DNA of 64,000 nt from Apostichopus japonicus. Taxonomy: Eukaryota > Echinodermata > Holothuroidea > Aspidochirotida > Stichopodidae. Made by a program: the position numbers and the translations under genes. This document shows, one piece after another, positions 27,530-43,466 of this stretch. The stretch spans positions 26,473,398-26,537,397 of the forward strand of contig NC_092577.1 of assembly GCF_037975245.1 (NCBI RefSeq). Direction: 5' to 3'. A model generated the notes under the pieces. That model was not told the origin of the DNA, did no database searches, and saw only the letters and a list, made by a program, of their open reading frames with translations. Numbering within the stretch: position 1 is the first letter of the stretch; each line of letters starts with the position of its first letter.

Positions 27530-30500
27530 ATGGGTATCGCATATTCGATTAATCGGTATCGTACGTTCGATTTATCGGTATCGCACATTCGATTTATCGG
27601 TACCGCACATTCGATTAATCGGTATCGCACGTTCGATTTATCGGTACCGCACATTCCATTTATCGGTATCGTACATTCGATTTACCGATATCGCACATTC
27701 GATTTATCGGCACCGCACATTCGATTTATCGGTACCGCAATATCGATTTATCGGTATCGCACATTCGATTTATCGGTACCGCACATTCGATTTATCGGTA
27801 TCGCAAATTCGATTAATCGGTATCGCACATTCGATTTATCGGTAACGCAGTTTCGATTTATCGGTACCGCACATTCTATTTATCGGTTTCGCAAATTCGA
27901 TTAATAGGTATCGCACATTCGATTAAACGGTATCGCACATTCGATTTATCGGTAACGCACTTTCGATTTATCGGTCCCGCACATTCGATTTATCAGTAAA
28001 GCACATTCTATTTATCGGTATCGCACAATCTATTAATCGGTCTTGCACATTCGATTTATCGGCACCGCACATATATTTATCGGTACCGCACATTTGATTT
28101 ATCGTTATCGCACATTCGATTTATCGGCACCGCACATTCGATTTATCGATACCGCAATATCGATTTATCGGTATCGCACATTCGATTTATCGTTACCGCA
28201 CATTCTATTTATCGGTATCGTAAATTCGATTTATCGGTCTCGCACATTCGATTTATCGGTAGCAATATCGATTAATCGGTACCGCACATTCGATTTATCG
28301 GTACCGCACAATCGATTTATCGGTATCGCACAATCGATTAATCGGTCTCGCACATTCGATTTATCGGTAGCGCACATTCCATTTATCGGCACTGCACATT
28401 CGATTTATCGGCACCGTACATTCGATTTATAGGTACCGCAATATCGATTTATCGGTATCGCACATTCGATTTATCGGTACCGCTCATTCGATTAATTGGT
28501 ATCGCAAATTCGATTAATCGGTATCGCACATTCGATTTATCGGTAACGTAGTTTCGATTTATCGGTACCGCACATTCGATTTATCGGTATCGCAAATTCG
28601 ATTAATAGGTTTTGCACATTCGATTAAACGGTATCGCACATTCGATTTATCGGTACCGCACATTCGATTTATCGGTACCGCACATACGATTTATCGTTAC
28701 CGCACATTTGATTTATCGTTATCGCACATTCGATTTATCGGTACCGCAATATCGATTTATCGGTACCGCACAATCGATTAATCGGTACCGCACATTCCAT
28801 TTATCGGTACCACACATTCGATTTATCGTTATCGCACATTCGATTTATCGGTACCGCAATATCGATTTATCGGTACCGCACATTCGATTAATCGGTATCA
28901 CACGTTCGATTTATCGGTATCGCACATTCCATTATTGGTATCGCACATTCGATTTATCGGTATCGCGAATTCGATTTATCGGTACCGCACATTCGATTTA
29001 TCGGTACCGCAATATCGATTTATTGGTATCGCACATTCGATTGACCGGTATCGCACATTCGATTTATCGGCATCGCACATTCGATTTATCGGTATCGCAA
29101 TATCGATTTATCGGTATGGCACATTCGATTTATCGGTACGGTACCTCACATTGATTTATCGGTATCGCACATTCGATTAATCGGTATCGCACATTCGATT
29201 AAACGGTATCGCACGTTCTTTTTATCGGTACCGCACATTCGATTTATCGGTAACGCATATTCGATTTATCGGTAACGCATATTCCATTATCGGTATCGCA
29301 TATTCGATTTATCGGTATCGCACATTCGATTTATCGGTACCGCGAATTCGATTTATCGGTACCGCACATTCGATTTATCGGTACCGCAATATCGATTTGT
29401 CGGTATCGCACATTCGATTGACCGGTATCGCACATTCGATTTATCGGTATTGCACATCCGATTTATCGGTACCGCACATTCGATTTATCGGTATCGCAAA
29501 TTCAATTAATCGGTATCGCACATTCGATTAAACGGTACCGCACTTTCGATTAAACGGTATCGCACATTCGATTTATCGGTAACGCACTTTCGATTTATCG
29601 GTACCGCACATTCGATTTATCGGTATCGTACATTCGATTAATCGGTATCGCATATTCGATTAAACGGTATCGCACATTCGATTTATCGGTAACGCACTTT
29701 CGATTTATCGGCACCGCACATTCGATTGATCGGCACCGCACATTCGATTTATCGGTACCGCACAATCGATTTATCGGTACCGCACATTCGATTAATCGGT
29801 ATCGCACGTTCGATTTATCGGTATCGCACATTCCATTATTGGTATCGCGAATTCGATTTATCGGTACCGCACATTCTATTTATCGGTACCGCAATATCGA
29901 TTTATCGGTATCGCACATTCGATTGAACGGTACCGCACTTTCGATTTATCGGTATCGCAAATTCGATAAATCGGTATCGCACATTCGATTAAACGGTATC
30001 GCACATTCGATTTATCGGTAACGCACTTTCGATTTATCGGTACCGCACATTCGATTTATCGGTATCGCAAATTCGATTAATCGGTATCGCACATTCGATT
30101 AAACGTTATCGCACCTTCGATTTATCGGTAACGCACTTTCGATTTATCGTAACCGCACATTCGATTTATCGGCACCGCAATATCGATTTATCGGTACCGC
30201 AATATCGATTTATCGGTATCGCACATACGATTAAACGGTTCCGCACTTTCGATTAAACGGTATCGCACATTCGATTTATCGGTACCGCACATTCGATTTA
30301 TCGGTATCCCAAATTCGATTAATCGGTATCGCACGTTCTATTTATCGGTACCGCACATTCCATTTATCGGTATCGTACATTCGATTTACCGATATCGCAC
30401 ATTCGATCTATCGGTAACGCACTTTCGATTTATCGGAACCGCACATTCGATTTATCGGCACCGCACATTCGATTTATCGGCACCGCACATTCGATTTATC

Positions 30501-33500
30501 TGTATCGCACCTACGATTTATCGGTACCGCACATTCGAATTATCGGTACCGCACATTCGATTAATCGGTATAGCACGTTCGATTTATCGGTACCGCACAT
30601 TCGATTTATCGGTATCGTACATTCGATTTATCGGTATCGCACGTTCGATTTATCGGTATCGCACGTTCGATTTATCGGTACCGCACGTTCTATTTATCGG
30701 TACCGCACATTCCATTTATCGGTATCGCACATTCGATTTACCGATATCGCACATTCGATCTATCGGTAACGCACATTCGATCTATCGGTAACGCACTTTC
30801 GATTTATCGGAACCGCACATTCGATTTATCGGCACCGCACATTCGATTTATCGGTACCGCAATATCGATTTATCGGTATCGCACCTACGATTTATCGGTA
30901 CCGCACATTCGAATTATCGGTACCGCACATTCGATTTATGGGTATCGCATATTCGATTAATCGGTATCGTACGTTCGATTTATCGGTATCGCACATTCGA
31001 TTTATCGGTACCGCACATTCGATTAATCGGTATCGCACGTTCGATTTATCGGTACCGCACATTCCATTTATCGGTATCGTACATTCGGTTTACCGATATC
31101 GCACATTCGATTTACCGGCACCGCACATTCGATTTATCGGTACCGCACATTCGATTAATCGGTATCGCACATTCTATTTATCGGTACCGCACATTCGATT
31201 TATCGGTATCGCAAATTCGATTAATCGGTATCGCACATTCGATTTATCGGTAACGCAGTTTCTATTTATCGGTACCGCACATTCCATTTATCGGTATCGC
31301 AAATTCGATTAATAGGTATCGCCCATTCGATTAAACGGTATCGCACATTCTATTTATCGGTATCGCACAATCTATTAATCGGTCTCGCACATTCGATCTA
31401 TCGGCACCGCACATACGATTTATCGGTACCGCACATTTGATTTATCGTTATCGAACATTCGATTTATCGGTACCGCAATATCGATTTATCGGTACCGCAC
31501 AATCGATTAATCGGTATTGCACATTCCATTTATCGGATCCGCACATTTGATTTATCGTTATCGCACATTCGATTTATCGGCACCGCACATTCGATTAATC
31601 GATACCGCAATATCGATTTATCGGTATCGCACATTCGATTTATCGTTACCGCACATTCTATTTATCGGTATCGTAAATTCGATTTATCGGTCTCGCACAT
31701 TCGATTTATCGTTACCGCACATTCTATTTATCGGTATCGTAAATTCGATTTATCGGTCTCGCACATTCGATTTATCGGTAGCAATATCGATTAATCGGTA
31801 CCGCACATTCGATTTATCGGTACCGCACAATCGATTTATCGGTATCGCACAATCGATTAATCGGTCTCGCACATTCGATTTATCGGTAGCGCACATTCCA
31901 TTTATCGGCACTGCACATTCGATTTATCGGCACCGTACATTCGATTTATAGGTACCGCAATATCGATTTATCGGTATCGCACATTCGATTTATCGGTAAC
32001 GCAGTTTCGATTTATCGGTAGCGCACATTCGATTTATCGGTATCGGAAATTCGATTAATAGGTATCGCACATTCGATTAAACGGTATCGCACATTCGATT
32101 TATCGGTAACGCATATTCGATTTATCGGTATCGCATATTCGATTAATCGGTATCGCACGTTCTTTTTATCGGTACCGCACATTCGATTTATCGGTAACGC
32201 ATATTCGATTTATCGGTAACGCAGTTTCGATTTATCGGTACCGCACATTCTATTTATCGGTTTCGCAAATTCGATTAATAGGTATCGCACATTCGATTAA
32301 ACGGTATCGCACATTCGATTTATCGGTAACGCACTTTCGATTTATCGGTCCCGCACATTCGATTTATCAGTAAAGCACATTCTATTTATCGGTATCGCAC
32401 AATCTATTAATCGGTCTTGCACATTCGATTTATCGGCACCGCACATATATTTATCGGTACCGCACATTTGATTTATCGTTATCGCACATTCGATTTATCG
32501 GCACCGCACATTCGATTTATCGATACCGCAATATCGATTTATCGGTATCGCACATTCGATTTATCGTTACCGCACATTCTATTTATCGGTATCGTAAATT
32601 CGATTTATCGGTCTCGCACATTCGATTTATCGGTAGCAATATCGATTAATCGGTACCGCACATTCGATTTATCGGTACCGCACAATCGATTTATCGGTAT
32701 CGCACAATCGATTAATCGGTCTCGCACATTCGATTTATCGGTAGCGCACATTCCATTTATCGGCACCGCACATTCGATTTATCGGCACCGTACATTCGAT
32801 TTATAGGTACCGCAATATCGATTTATCGGTATCGCACATTCGATTTATCGGTACCGCTCATTCGATTAATTGGTATCGCAAATTCGATTAATCGGTATCG
32901 CACATTCGATTTATCGGTAACGTAGTTTCGATTTATCGGTACCGCACATTCGATTTATCGGTATCGCAAATTCGATTAATAGGTTTTGCACATTCGATTA
33001 AACGGTATCGCACATTCGATTTATCGGTACCGCACATTCGATTTATCGGTACCGCACATACGATTTATCGTTACCGCACATTTGATTTATCGTTATCGCA
33101 CATTCGATTTATCGGTACCGCAATATCGATTTATCGGTACCGCACAATCGATTAATCGGTACCGCACATTCCATTTATCGGTACCACACATTCGATTTAT
33201 CGTTATCGCACATTCGATTTATCGGTACCGCAATATCGATTTATCGGTACCGCACATTCGATTAATCGGTATCACACGTTCGATTTATCGGTATCGCACA
33301 TTCCATTATTGGTATCGCACATTCGATTTATCGGTATCGCGAATTCGATTTATCGGTACCGCACATTCGATTTATCGGTACCGCAATATCGATTTATTGG
33401 TATCGCACATTCGATTGACCGGTATCGCACATTCGATTTATCGGCATCGCACATTCGATTTATCGGTATCGCAATATCGATTTATCGGTATGGCACATTC

Positions 33501-33721
33501 GATTTATCGGTACGGTACCTCACATTGATTTATCGGTATCGCACATTCGATTAATCGGTATCGCACATTCGATTAAACGGTATCGCACGTTCTTTTTATC
33601 GGTACCGCACATTCGATTTATCGGTAACGCATATTCGATTTATCGGTAACGCATATTCCATTATCGGTATCGCATATTCGATTTATCGGTATCGCACATT
33701 CGATTTATCGGTACCGCGAAT
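25874..33721. repeat. 7.9-kb tandem duplication, copy 2
   Basis: Matches 17982-25873 at offsets of 7,892 and then 7,826 bp. The length difference from copy 1 is 44 bp, which equals 66 (a loss near 27143) plus 88 (an insertion private to copy 1) minus 110 (a deletion private to copy 1). The overlap at the junction is 14 bp, TCGATTTATCGGTA. After 33721 the array continues with the order that normally follows GCGAATTCG. Confidence 0.85.
27530..30937. repeat. Core HOR unit 4 (3,408 bp, short type)
   Basis: Order: D 27530, C 28043, H 28612, J 29135, E 29595, F 29839. Every landmark is 7,826 bp after its counterpart in unit 2, and the unit shares that unit's private GGTATAGCACG (near 30567) and double CAATAT monomers (near 30175-30205). 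A visible difference is GTACATTCGATTTATCGG near 30616 where unit 2 has GTACGTTCGATTTATCGG. Confidence 0.87.
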
Positions 33722-35311
33722 TCGATTTATCGGTACCGCACATTCGATTTATCGGTACCGCAATATCGATTTGTCGGTATCGCACATTCGATTGACCGGT
33801 ATCGCACATTCGATTTATCGGTATTGCACATCCGATTTATCGGTACCGCACATTCGATTTATCGGTATCGCAAATTCCATTAATCGGTATCGCACATTCG
33901 ATTAAACGGTACCGCACTTTCGATTAAACGGTATCGCACATTCGATTTATCGGTAACGCACTTTCGATTTATCGGTACCGCACATTCGATTTATCGGTAT
34001 CGTACATTCGATTAATCGGTATCGCATATTCGATTAAACGGTATCGCACATTCGATTTATCGGTAACGCACTTTCGATTTATCGGCACCGCACATTCGAT
34101 TGATCGGCACCGCACATTCGATTTATCGGTACCGCACAATCGATTTATCGGTACCGCACATTCGATTAATCGGTATCGCACGTTCGATTTATCGGTATCG
34201 CACATTCCATTATTGGTATCGCGAATTCGATTTATCGGTACCGCACATTCTATTTATCGGTACCGCAATATCGATTTATCGGTATCGCACATTCGATTGA
34301 ACGGTACCGCACTTTCGATTTATCGGTATCGCAAATTCGATAAATCGGTATCGCACATTCGATTAAACGGTATCGCACATTCGATTTATCGGTAACGCAC
34401 TTTCGATTTATCGGTACCGCACATTCGATTTATCGGTATCGCAAATTCGATTAATCGGTATCGCACATTCGATTAAACGTTATCGCACCTTCGATTTATC
34501 GGTAACGCACTTTCGATTTATCGTAACCGCACATTCGATTTATCGGCACCGCACATTCGATTTATCGGTACCGCAATATCGATTTATCGGTATCGCACAT
34601 ACGATTAAACGGTTCCGCACTTTCGATTAAACGGTATCGCACATTCGATTTATCGGTACCGCACATTCGATTTATCGGTATCCCAAATTCGATTAATCGG
34701 TATCGCACGTTCTATTTATCGGTACCGCACATTCCATTTATCGGTATCGTACATTCGATTTACCGATATCGCACATTCGATCTATCGGTAACGCACTTTC
34801 GATTTATCGGAACCGCACATTCGATTTATCGGCACCGCACATTCGATTTATCGGCACCGCACATTCGATTTATCTGTATCGCACCTACGATTTATCGGTA
34901 CCGCACATTCGAATTATCGGTACCGCACATTCGATTAATCGGTATCGCACGTTCGATTTATCGGTACCGCACATTCGATTTATCGGTATCGTACATTCGA
35001 TTTATCGGTATCGCACGTTCGATTTATCGGTATCGCACGTTCGATTTATCGGTACCGCACGTTCTATTTATCGGTACCGCACATTCCATTTATCGGTATC
35101 GCACATTCGATTTACCGATATCGCACATTCGATCTATCGGTAACGCACATTCGATCTATCGGTAACGCACTTTCGATTTATCGGAACCGCACATTCGATT
35201 TATCGGCACCGCACATTCGATTTATCGGTACCGCAATATCGATTTATCGGTATCGCACCTACGATTTATCGGTACCGCACATTCGAATTATCGGTACCGC
35301 ACATTCGATTT
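30938..35311. repeat. Core HOR unit 5 (4,374 bp, long type)
   Basis: Order: D 30938, A 31517, C 32417, H 32986, J 33509, E 33969, F 34213. The length is 199 monomers minus 4 bp. Block G is missing at the same kind of junction as in unit 3 (near 32203-32218), which shows the junction was copied. C and H are undamaged here, unlike unit 3. A private CAAATTCCATTAATCGG lies near 33870. Confidence 0.87.
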
Positions 35312-38300
35312 ATGGGTATCGCATATTCGATTAATCGGTATCGTACGTTCGATTTATCGGTATCGCACATTCGATTTATCGGTACCGCACATTCGATTAA
35401 TCGGTATCGCACGTTCGATTTATCGGTACCGCACATTCCATTTATCGGTATCGTACATTCGGTTTACCGATATCGCACATTCGATTTACCGGCACCGCAC
35501 ATTCGATTTATCGGCACCGCACATTCGATTAATCGGTATCGCACATTCTATTTATCGGTACCGCACATTCGATTTATCGGTATCGCAAATTCGATTAATC
35601 GGTATCGCACATTCGATTTATCGGTAACGCAGTTTCTATTTATCGGTACCGCACATTCCATTTATCGGTATCGCAAATTCGATTAATAGGTATCGCCCAT
35701 TCGATTAAACGGTATCGCACATTCTATTTATCGGTATCGCACAATCTATTAATCGGTCTCGCACATTCGATCTATCGGCACCGCACATACGATTTATCGG
35801 TACCGCACATTTGATTTATCGTTATCGAACATTCGATTTATCGGTACCGCAATATCGATTTATCGGTACCGCACAATCGATTAATCGGTATTGCACATTC
35901 CATTTATCGGATCCGCACATTTGATTTATCGTTATCGCACATTCGATTTATCGGCACCGCACATTCGATTAATCGATACCGCAATATCGATTTATCGGTA
36001 TCGCACATTCGATTTATCGTTACCGCACATTCTATTTATCGGTATCGTAAATTCGATTTATCGGTCTCGCACATTCGATTTATCGTTACCGCACATTCTA
36101 TTTATCGGTATCGTAAATTCGATTTATCGGTCTCGCACATTCGATTTATCGGTAGCAATATCGATTAATCGGTACCGCACATTCGATTTATCGGTACCGC
36201 ACAATCGATTTATCGGTATCGCACAATCGATTAATCGGTCTCGCACATTCGATTTATCGGTAGCGCACATTCCATTTATCGGCACTGCACATTCGATTTA
36301 TCGGCACCGTACATTCGATTTATAGGTAACGCAGTTTCGATTTATCGGTATCGCACATTCGATTTATCGGTAACGCAGTTTCGATTTATCGGTATCGCAC
36401 ATTCGATTAAACGGTATCGCACATTCGATTTATCGGTAACGCATATTCGATTTATCGGTATCGCATATTCGATTAATCGGTATCGCACGTTCTTTTTATC
36501 GGTACCGCACATTCGATTTATCGGTAACGCATATTCGATTTATCGGTATCGCACATTCCATTATTGGTATCGCACATTCGATTTATCGGTATCGCTAATT
36601 CGATTTATCGGTACCGCAATATCGATTTATCGGTATCGCACATACGATTTATCGGTACCGCACATTCGATTTATCGGTACCGCACATTCGATTTATCGGT
36701 ATCGCATATTCGATTAATCGGTATCGCACGTTCGATTTATCGGTACCGCACATTCCATTTATCGGTATTGTACATTCGATTTACCGATATCGCACATTCG
36801 ATTTATCGGCACCGCACATTCGATTTATCGGTACCGCAATATCGATTTATCGGTATCGCACATTCGATTTATCGGTACCGCACATTCGATTTATCGGTAT
36901 CGCAAATTCGATTAATCGGTATCGCACATTCGATTTATCGGTAACGCAGTTTCGATTTATCGGTACCGCACATTCTATTTATCGGTTTCGCAAATTCGAT
37001 TAATAGGTATCGCACATTCGATTAAACGGTATCGCACATTCGATTTATCGGTAACGCACTTTCGATTTATCGGTCCCGCACATTCGATTTATTAGTAAAG
37101 CACATTCTATTTATCGGTATCGCACAATCTATTAATCGGTCTTGCACATTCGATTTATCGGCACCGCACATATATTTATCGGTACCGCACATTTGATTTA
37201 TCGTTATCGCACATTCGATTTATCGGCACCGCACATTCGATTTATCGATACCGCAATATCGATTTATCGGTATCGCACATTCGATTTATCGTTACCGCAC
37301 ATTCTATTTATCGGTATCGTAAATTCGATTTATCGGTCTCGCACATTCGATTTATCGTTACCGCACATTCTATTTATCGGTATCGTAAATTCGATTTATC
37401 GGTCTCGCACATTCGATTTATCGGTAGCAATATCGATTAATCGGTACCGCACATTCGATTTATCGGTACCGCACAATCGATTTATCGGTATCGCACAATC
37501 GATTAATCGGTCTCACACATTCGATTTATCGGTAGCGCACATTCCATTTATCGGCACTGCACATTCGATTTATCGGCACCGTACATTCGATTTATAGGTA
37601 CCGCAATATCGATTTATCGGTATCGCACATTCGATTTATCGGTACCGCTCATTCGATTAATTGGTATCGCAAATTCGATTAATCGGTATCGCACATTCGA
37701 TTTATCGGTAACGTAGTTTCGATTTATCGGTACCGCACATTCGATTTATCGGTATCGCAAATTCGATTAATAGGTTTTGCACATTCGATTAAACGGTATC
37801 GCACATTCGATTTATCGGTACCGCACATTCGATTTATCGGTACCGCACATACGATTTATCGTTACCGCACATTTGATTTATCGTTATCGCACATTCGATT
37901 TATCGGTACCGCAATATCGATTTATCGGTACCGCACAATCGATTAATCGGTACCGCACATTCCATTTATCGGTACCACACATTCGATTTATCGTTATCGC
38001 ACATTCGATTTATCGGTACCGCAATATCGATTTATCGGTACCGCACATTCGATTAATCGGTATCACACGTTCGATTTATCGGTATCGCACATTCCATTAT
38101 TGGTATCGCACATTCGATTTATCGGTATCGCGAATTCGATTTATCGGTACCGCACATTCGATTTATCGGTACCGCAATATCGATTTATTGGTATCGCACA
38201 TTCGATTGACCGGTATCGCACATTCGATTTATCGGCATCGCACATTCGATTTATCGGTACCGCAATATCGATTTATCGGTATGACACATTCGATTTATCG

Positions 38301-40146
38301 GTACGGTACCTCACATTGATTTATCGGTATCGCACATTCGATTAATCGGTATCGCACATTCGATTAAACGGTATCGCACGTTCTTTTTATCGGTACCGCA
38401 CATTCGATTTATCGGTAACGCATATTCGATTTATCGGTAACGCATATTCCATTATCGGTATCGCATATTCGATTTATCGGTATCGCACATTCGATTTATC
38501 GGTACCGCGAATTCGATTTATCGGTACCGCACATTCGATTTATCGGTACCGCAATATCGATTTGTCGGTATCGCACATTCGATTGACCGGTATCGCACAT
38601 TCGATTTATCGGTATTGCACATCCGATTTATCGGTACCGCACATTCGATTTATCGGTATCGCAAATTCAATTAATCGGTATCGCACATTCGATTAAACGG
38701 TACCGCACTTTCGATTAAACGGTATCGCACATTCGATTTATCGGTAACGCACTTTCGATTTATCGGTACCGCACATTCGATTTATCGGTATCGTACATTC
38801 GATTAATCGGTATCGCATATTCGATTAAACGGTATCGCACATTCGATTTATCGGTAACGCACTTTCGATTTATCGGCACCGCACATTCGATTGATCGGCA
38901 CCGCACATTCGATTTATCGGTACCGCAGAATCGATTTATCGGTACCGCACATTCGATTAATCGGTATCGCACGTTCGATTTATCGGTATCGCACATTCCA
39001 TTATTGGTATCGCGAATTCGATTTATCGGTACCGCACATTCTATTTATCGGTACCGCAATATCGATTTATCGGTATCGCACATTCGATTGAACGGTACCG
39101 CACTTTCGATTTATCGGTATCGCAAATTCGATAAATCGGTATCGCACATTCGATTAAACGGTATCGCACATTCGATTTATCGGTAACGCACTTTCGATTT
39201 ATCGGTACCGCACATTCGATTTATCGGTATCGCAAATTCGATTAATCGGTATCGCACATTCGATTAAACGTTATCGCACCTTCGATTTATCGGTAACGCA
39301 CTTTCGATTTATCGTAACCGCACATTCGATTTATCGGCACCGCACATTCGATTTATCGGTACCGCAATATCGATTTATCGGTATCGCACATACGATTAAA
39401 CGGTTCCGCACTTTCGATTAAACGGTATCGCACATTCGATTTATCGGTACCGCACATTCGATTAATCGGTATCCCAAATTCGATTAATCGGTATCGCACG
39501 TTCTATTTATCGGTACCGCACATTCCATTTATCGGTATCGTACATTCGATTTACCGATATCGCACATTCGATCTATCGGTAACGCACTTTCGATTTATCG
39601 GAACCGCACATTCGATTTATCGGCACCGCACATTCGATTTATCGGTACCGCAATATCGATTTATCGGTATCGCACCTACGATTTATCGGTACCGCACATT
39701 CGAATTATCGGTACCGCACATTCGATTAATCGGTATCGCACGTTCGATTTATCGGTACCGCACATTCGATTTATCGGTATCGCACGTTCGATTAATCGGT
39801 ATCGCACGTTCGATTTATCGGTACCGCACATTTGATTTATCGGTATCGTACATTCGATTAATCGGTATCGCACGTTCGATTTATCGGTACCGCACGTTCG
39901 ATTTATCGGTACCGCACGTTCTATTTATCGGTACCGCACATTCCATTTATCGGTATCGTACATTCGATTTACCGATATCGCACATTCGATCTATCGGTAA
40001 CGCACTTTCGATTTATCGGAACCGCACATTCGATTTATCGGCACCGCACATTCGATTTATCGGTACCGCAATATCGATTTATCGGTATCGCACCTACGAT
40101 TTATCGGTATCGCTAATTCGATTTATCGGTACCGCACATTCGATTT
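35312..40146. repeat. Core HOR unit 6 (4,835 bp, long type with G)
   Basis: Order: D 35312, A 35891, G 36564, C 37142, H 37777, J 38300, E 38760, F 39004. D to A matches unit 5 at an offset of 4,374 bp. After A the monomers differ (TATAGGTAACGCAG near 36322) and 44 bp are missing before G. Block C has a 66-bp internal duplication (CGTTACCGCACATTCTATT repeated at about 37290 and 37356), as block A normally does. E carries GCAGAATCG near 38926, shared with units 7 and 9. Confidence 0.85.
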
Positions 40147-43100
40147 ATGGGTATCGCATATTCGATTAATCGGTATCGTACGTTCGATTTATCGGTATCG
40201 CACATTCGATTTATCGGTACCGCACATTCGATTAATCGGTATCGCACGTTCGATTTATCGGTACCGCACATTCCATTTATCGGTATCGTACATTCGATTT
40301 ACCGATATCGCACATTCGATTTATCGGCACCGCACATTCGATTTATCGGTACCGCAATATCGATTTATCGGTATCGCACATTCGATTTATCGGTACCGCA
40401 CATTCGATTTATCGGTATCGCAAATTCGATTAATCGGTATCGCACATTCGATTTATCGGTAACGCAGTTTCGATTTATCGGTACCGCACATTCTATTTAT
40501 CGGTTTCGCAAATTCGATTAATAGGTATCGCACATTCGATTAAACGGTATCGCACATTCGATTTATCGGTAACGCACTTTCGATTTATCGGTACCGCACA
40601 TTCGATTTATCAGTAAAGCACATTCTATTTATCGGTATCGCACAATCTATTAATCGGTCTTGCACATTCGATTTATCGGCACCGCACATATATTTATCGG
40701 TACCGCACATTTGATTTATCGTTATCGCACATTCGATTTATCGTTACCGCACATTCTATTTATCGGTATCGTAAATTCGATTTATCGGTCTCGCACATTC
40801 GATTTATCGGTAGCAATATCGATTAATCGGTACCGCACATTCGATTTATCGGTACCGCACAATCGATTTATCGGTATCGCACAATCGATTAATCGGTCTC
40901 GCACATTCGATTTATCGGTAGCGCACATTCCATTTATCGGCACTGCACATTCGATTTATCGGCACCGTACATTCGATTTATAGGTACCGCAATATCGATT
41001 TATCGGTATCGCACATTCGATTTATCGGTACCGCTCATTCGATTAATTGGTATCGCAAATTCGATTAATCGGTATCGCACATTCGATTTATCGGTAACGT
41101 AGTTTCGATTTATCGGTACCGCACATTCGATTTATCGGTATCGCAAATTCGATTAATAGGTTTTGCACATTCGATTAAACGGTATCGCACATTCGATTTA
41201 TCGGTACCGCACATTCGATTTATCGGTACCGCACATACGATTTATCGTTACCGCACATTTGATTTATCGTTATCGCACATTCGATTTATCGGTACCGCAA
41301 TATCGATTTATCGGTACCGCACAATCGATTAATCGGTACCGCACATTCCATTTATCGGTACCACACATTCGATTTATCGTTATCGCACATTCGATTTATC
41401 GGTACCGCAATATCGATTTATCGGTACCGCACATTCGATTAATCGGTATCACACGTTCGATTTATCGGTATCGCACATTCCATTATTGGTATCGCACATT
41501 CGATTTATCGGTATCGCGAATTCGATTTATCGGTACCGCACATTCGATTTATCGGTACCGCAATATCGATTTATTGGTATCGCACATTCGATTGACCGGT
41601 ATCGCACATTCGATTTATCGGCATCGCACATTCGATTTATCGGTACCGCAATATCGATTTATCGGTATGGCACATTCGATTTATCGGTACGGTACCTCAC
41701 ATTGATTTATCGGTATCGCACATTCGATTAATCGGTATCGCACATTCGATTAAACGGTATCGCACGTTCTTTTTATCGGTACCGCACATTCGATTTATCG
41801 GTAACGCATATTCGATTTATCGGTAACGCATATTCCATTATCGGTATCGCATATTCGATTTATCGGTATCGCACATTCGATTTATCGGTACCGCGAATTC
41901 GATTTATCGGTACCGCACATTCGATTTATCGGTACCGCAATATCGATTTGTCGGTATCGCACATTCGATTGACCGGTATCGCACATTCGATTTATCGGTA
42001 TCGCACATCCGATTTATCGGTACCGCACATTCGATTTATCGGTATCGCAAATTCAATTAATCGGTATCGCACATTCGATTAAACGGTACCGCACTTTCGA
42101 TTAAACGGTATCGCACATTCGATTTATCGGTAACGCACTTTCGATTTATCGGTACCGCACATTCGATTTATCGGTATCGTACATTCGATTAATCGGTATC
42201 GCATATTCGATTAAACGGTATCGCACATTCGATTTATCGGTAACGCACTTTCGATTTATCGGCACCGCACATTCGATTGATCGGCACCGCACATTCGATT
42301 TATCGGTACCGCAGAATCGATTTATCGGTACCGCACATTCGATTAATCGGTATCGCACGTTCGATTTATCGGTATCGCACATTCCATTATTGGTATCGCG
42401 AATTCGATTTATCGGTACCGCACATTCTATTTATCGGTACCGCAATATCGATTTATCGGTATCGCACATTCGATTGAACGGTACCGCACTTTCGATTTAT
42501 CGGTATCGCAAATTCGATAAATCGGTATCGCACATTCGATTAAACGGTATCGCACATTCGATTTATCGGTAACGCACTTTCGATTTATCGGTACCGCACA
42601 TTCGATTTATCGGTATCGCAAATTCGATTAATCGGTATCGCACATTCGATTAAACGTTATCGCACCTTCGATTTATCGGTAACGCACTTTCGATTTATCG
42701 TAACCGCACATTCGATTTATCGGCACCGCACATTCGATTTATCGGTACCGCAATATCGATTTATCGGTATCGCACATACGATTAAACGGTTCCGCACTTT
42801 CGATTAAACGGTATCGCACATTCGATTTATCGGTACCGCACATTCGATTTATCGGTATCCCAAATTCGATTAATCGGTATCGCACGTTCTATTTATCGGT
42901 ACCGCACATTCCATTTATCGGTATCGTACATTCGATTTACCGATATCGCACATTCGATCTATCGGTAACGCACTTTCGATTTATCGGAACCGCACATTCG
43001 ATTTATCGGCACCGCACATTCGATTTATCGGTACCGCAATATCGATTTATCGGTATCGCACCTACGATTTATCGGTACCGCACATTCGAATTATCGGTAC

Positions 43101-43466
43101 CGCACATTCGATTAATCGGTATCGCACGTTCGATTTATCGGTACCGCACATTTGATTTATCGGTATCGTACATTCGATTAATCGGTATCGCACGTTCGAT
43201 TTATCGGTACCGCACGTTCGATTTATCGGTACCGCACGTTCTATTTATCGGTACCGCACATTCCATTTATCGGTATCGTACATTCGATTTACCGATATCG
43301 CACATTCGATCTATCGGTAACGCACTTTCGATTTATCGGAACCGCACATTCGATTTATCGGCACCGCACATTCGATTTATCGGTACCGCAATATCGATTT
43401 ATCGGTATCGCACCTACGATTTATCGGTATCGCTAATTCGATTTATCGGTACCGCACATTCGATTT
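40147..43466. repeat. Core HOR unit 7 (3,320 bp, short type)
   Basis: Order: D 40147, C 40660, H 41163, J 41686, E 42146, F 42390. The length is 151 monomers minus 2 bp, which equals the sum of the visible odd monomers: one of -2, four of -1 and one of +4. Block C lacks three monomers (66 bp) after CATTTGATTTATCGTTATCG near 40710. GGTACCGCAC near 40592 replaces the usual GGTCCCGCAC. Confidence 0.87.
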
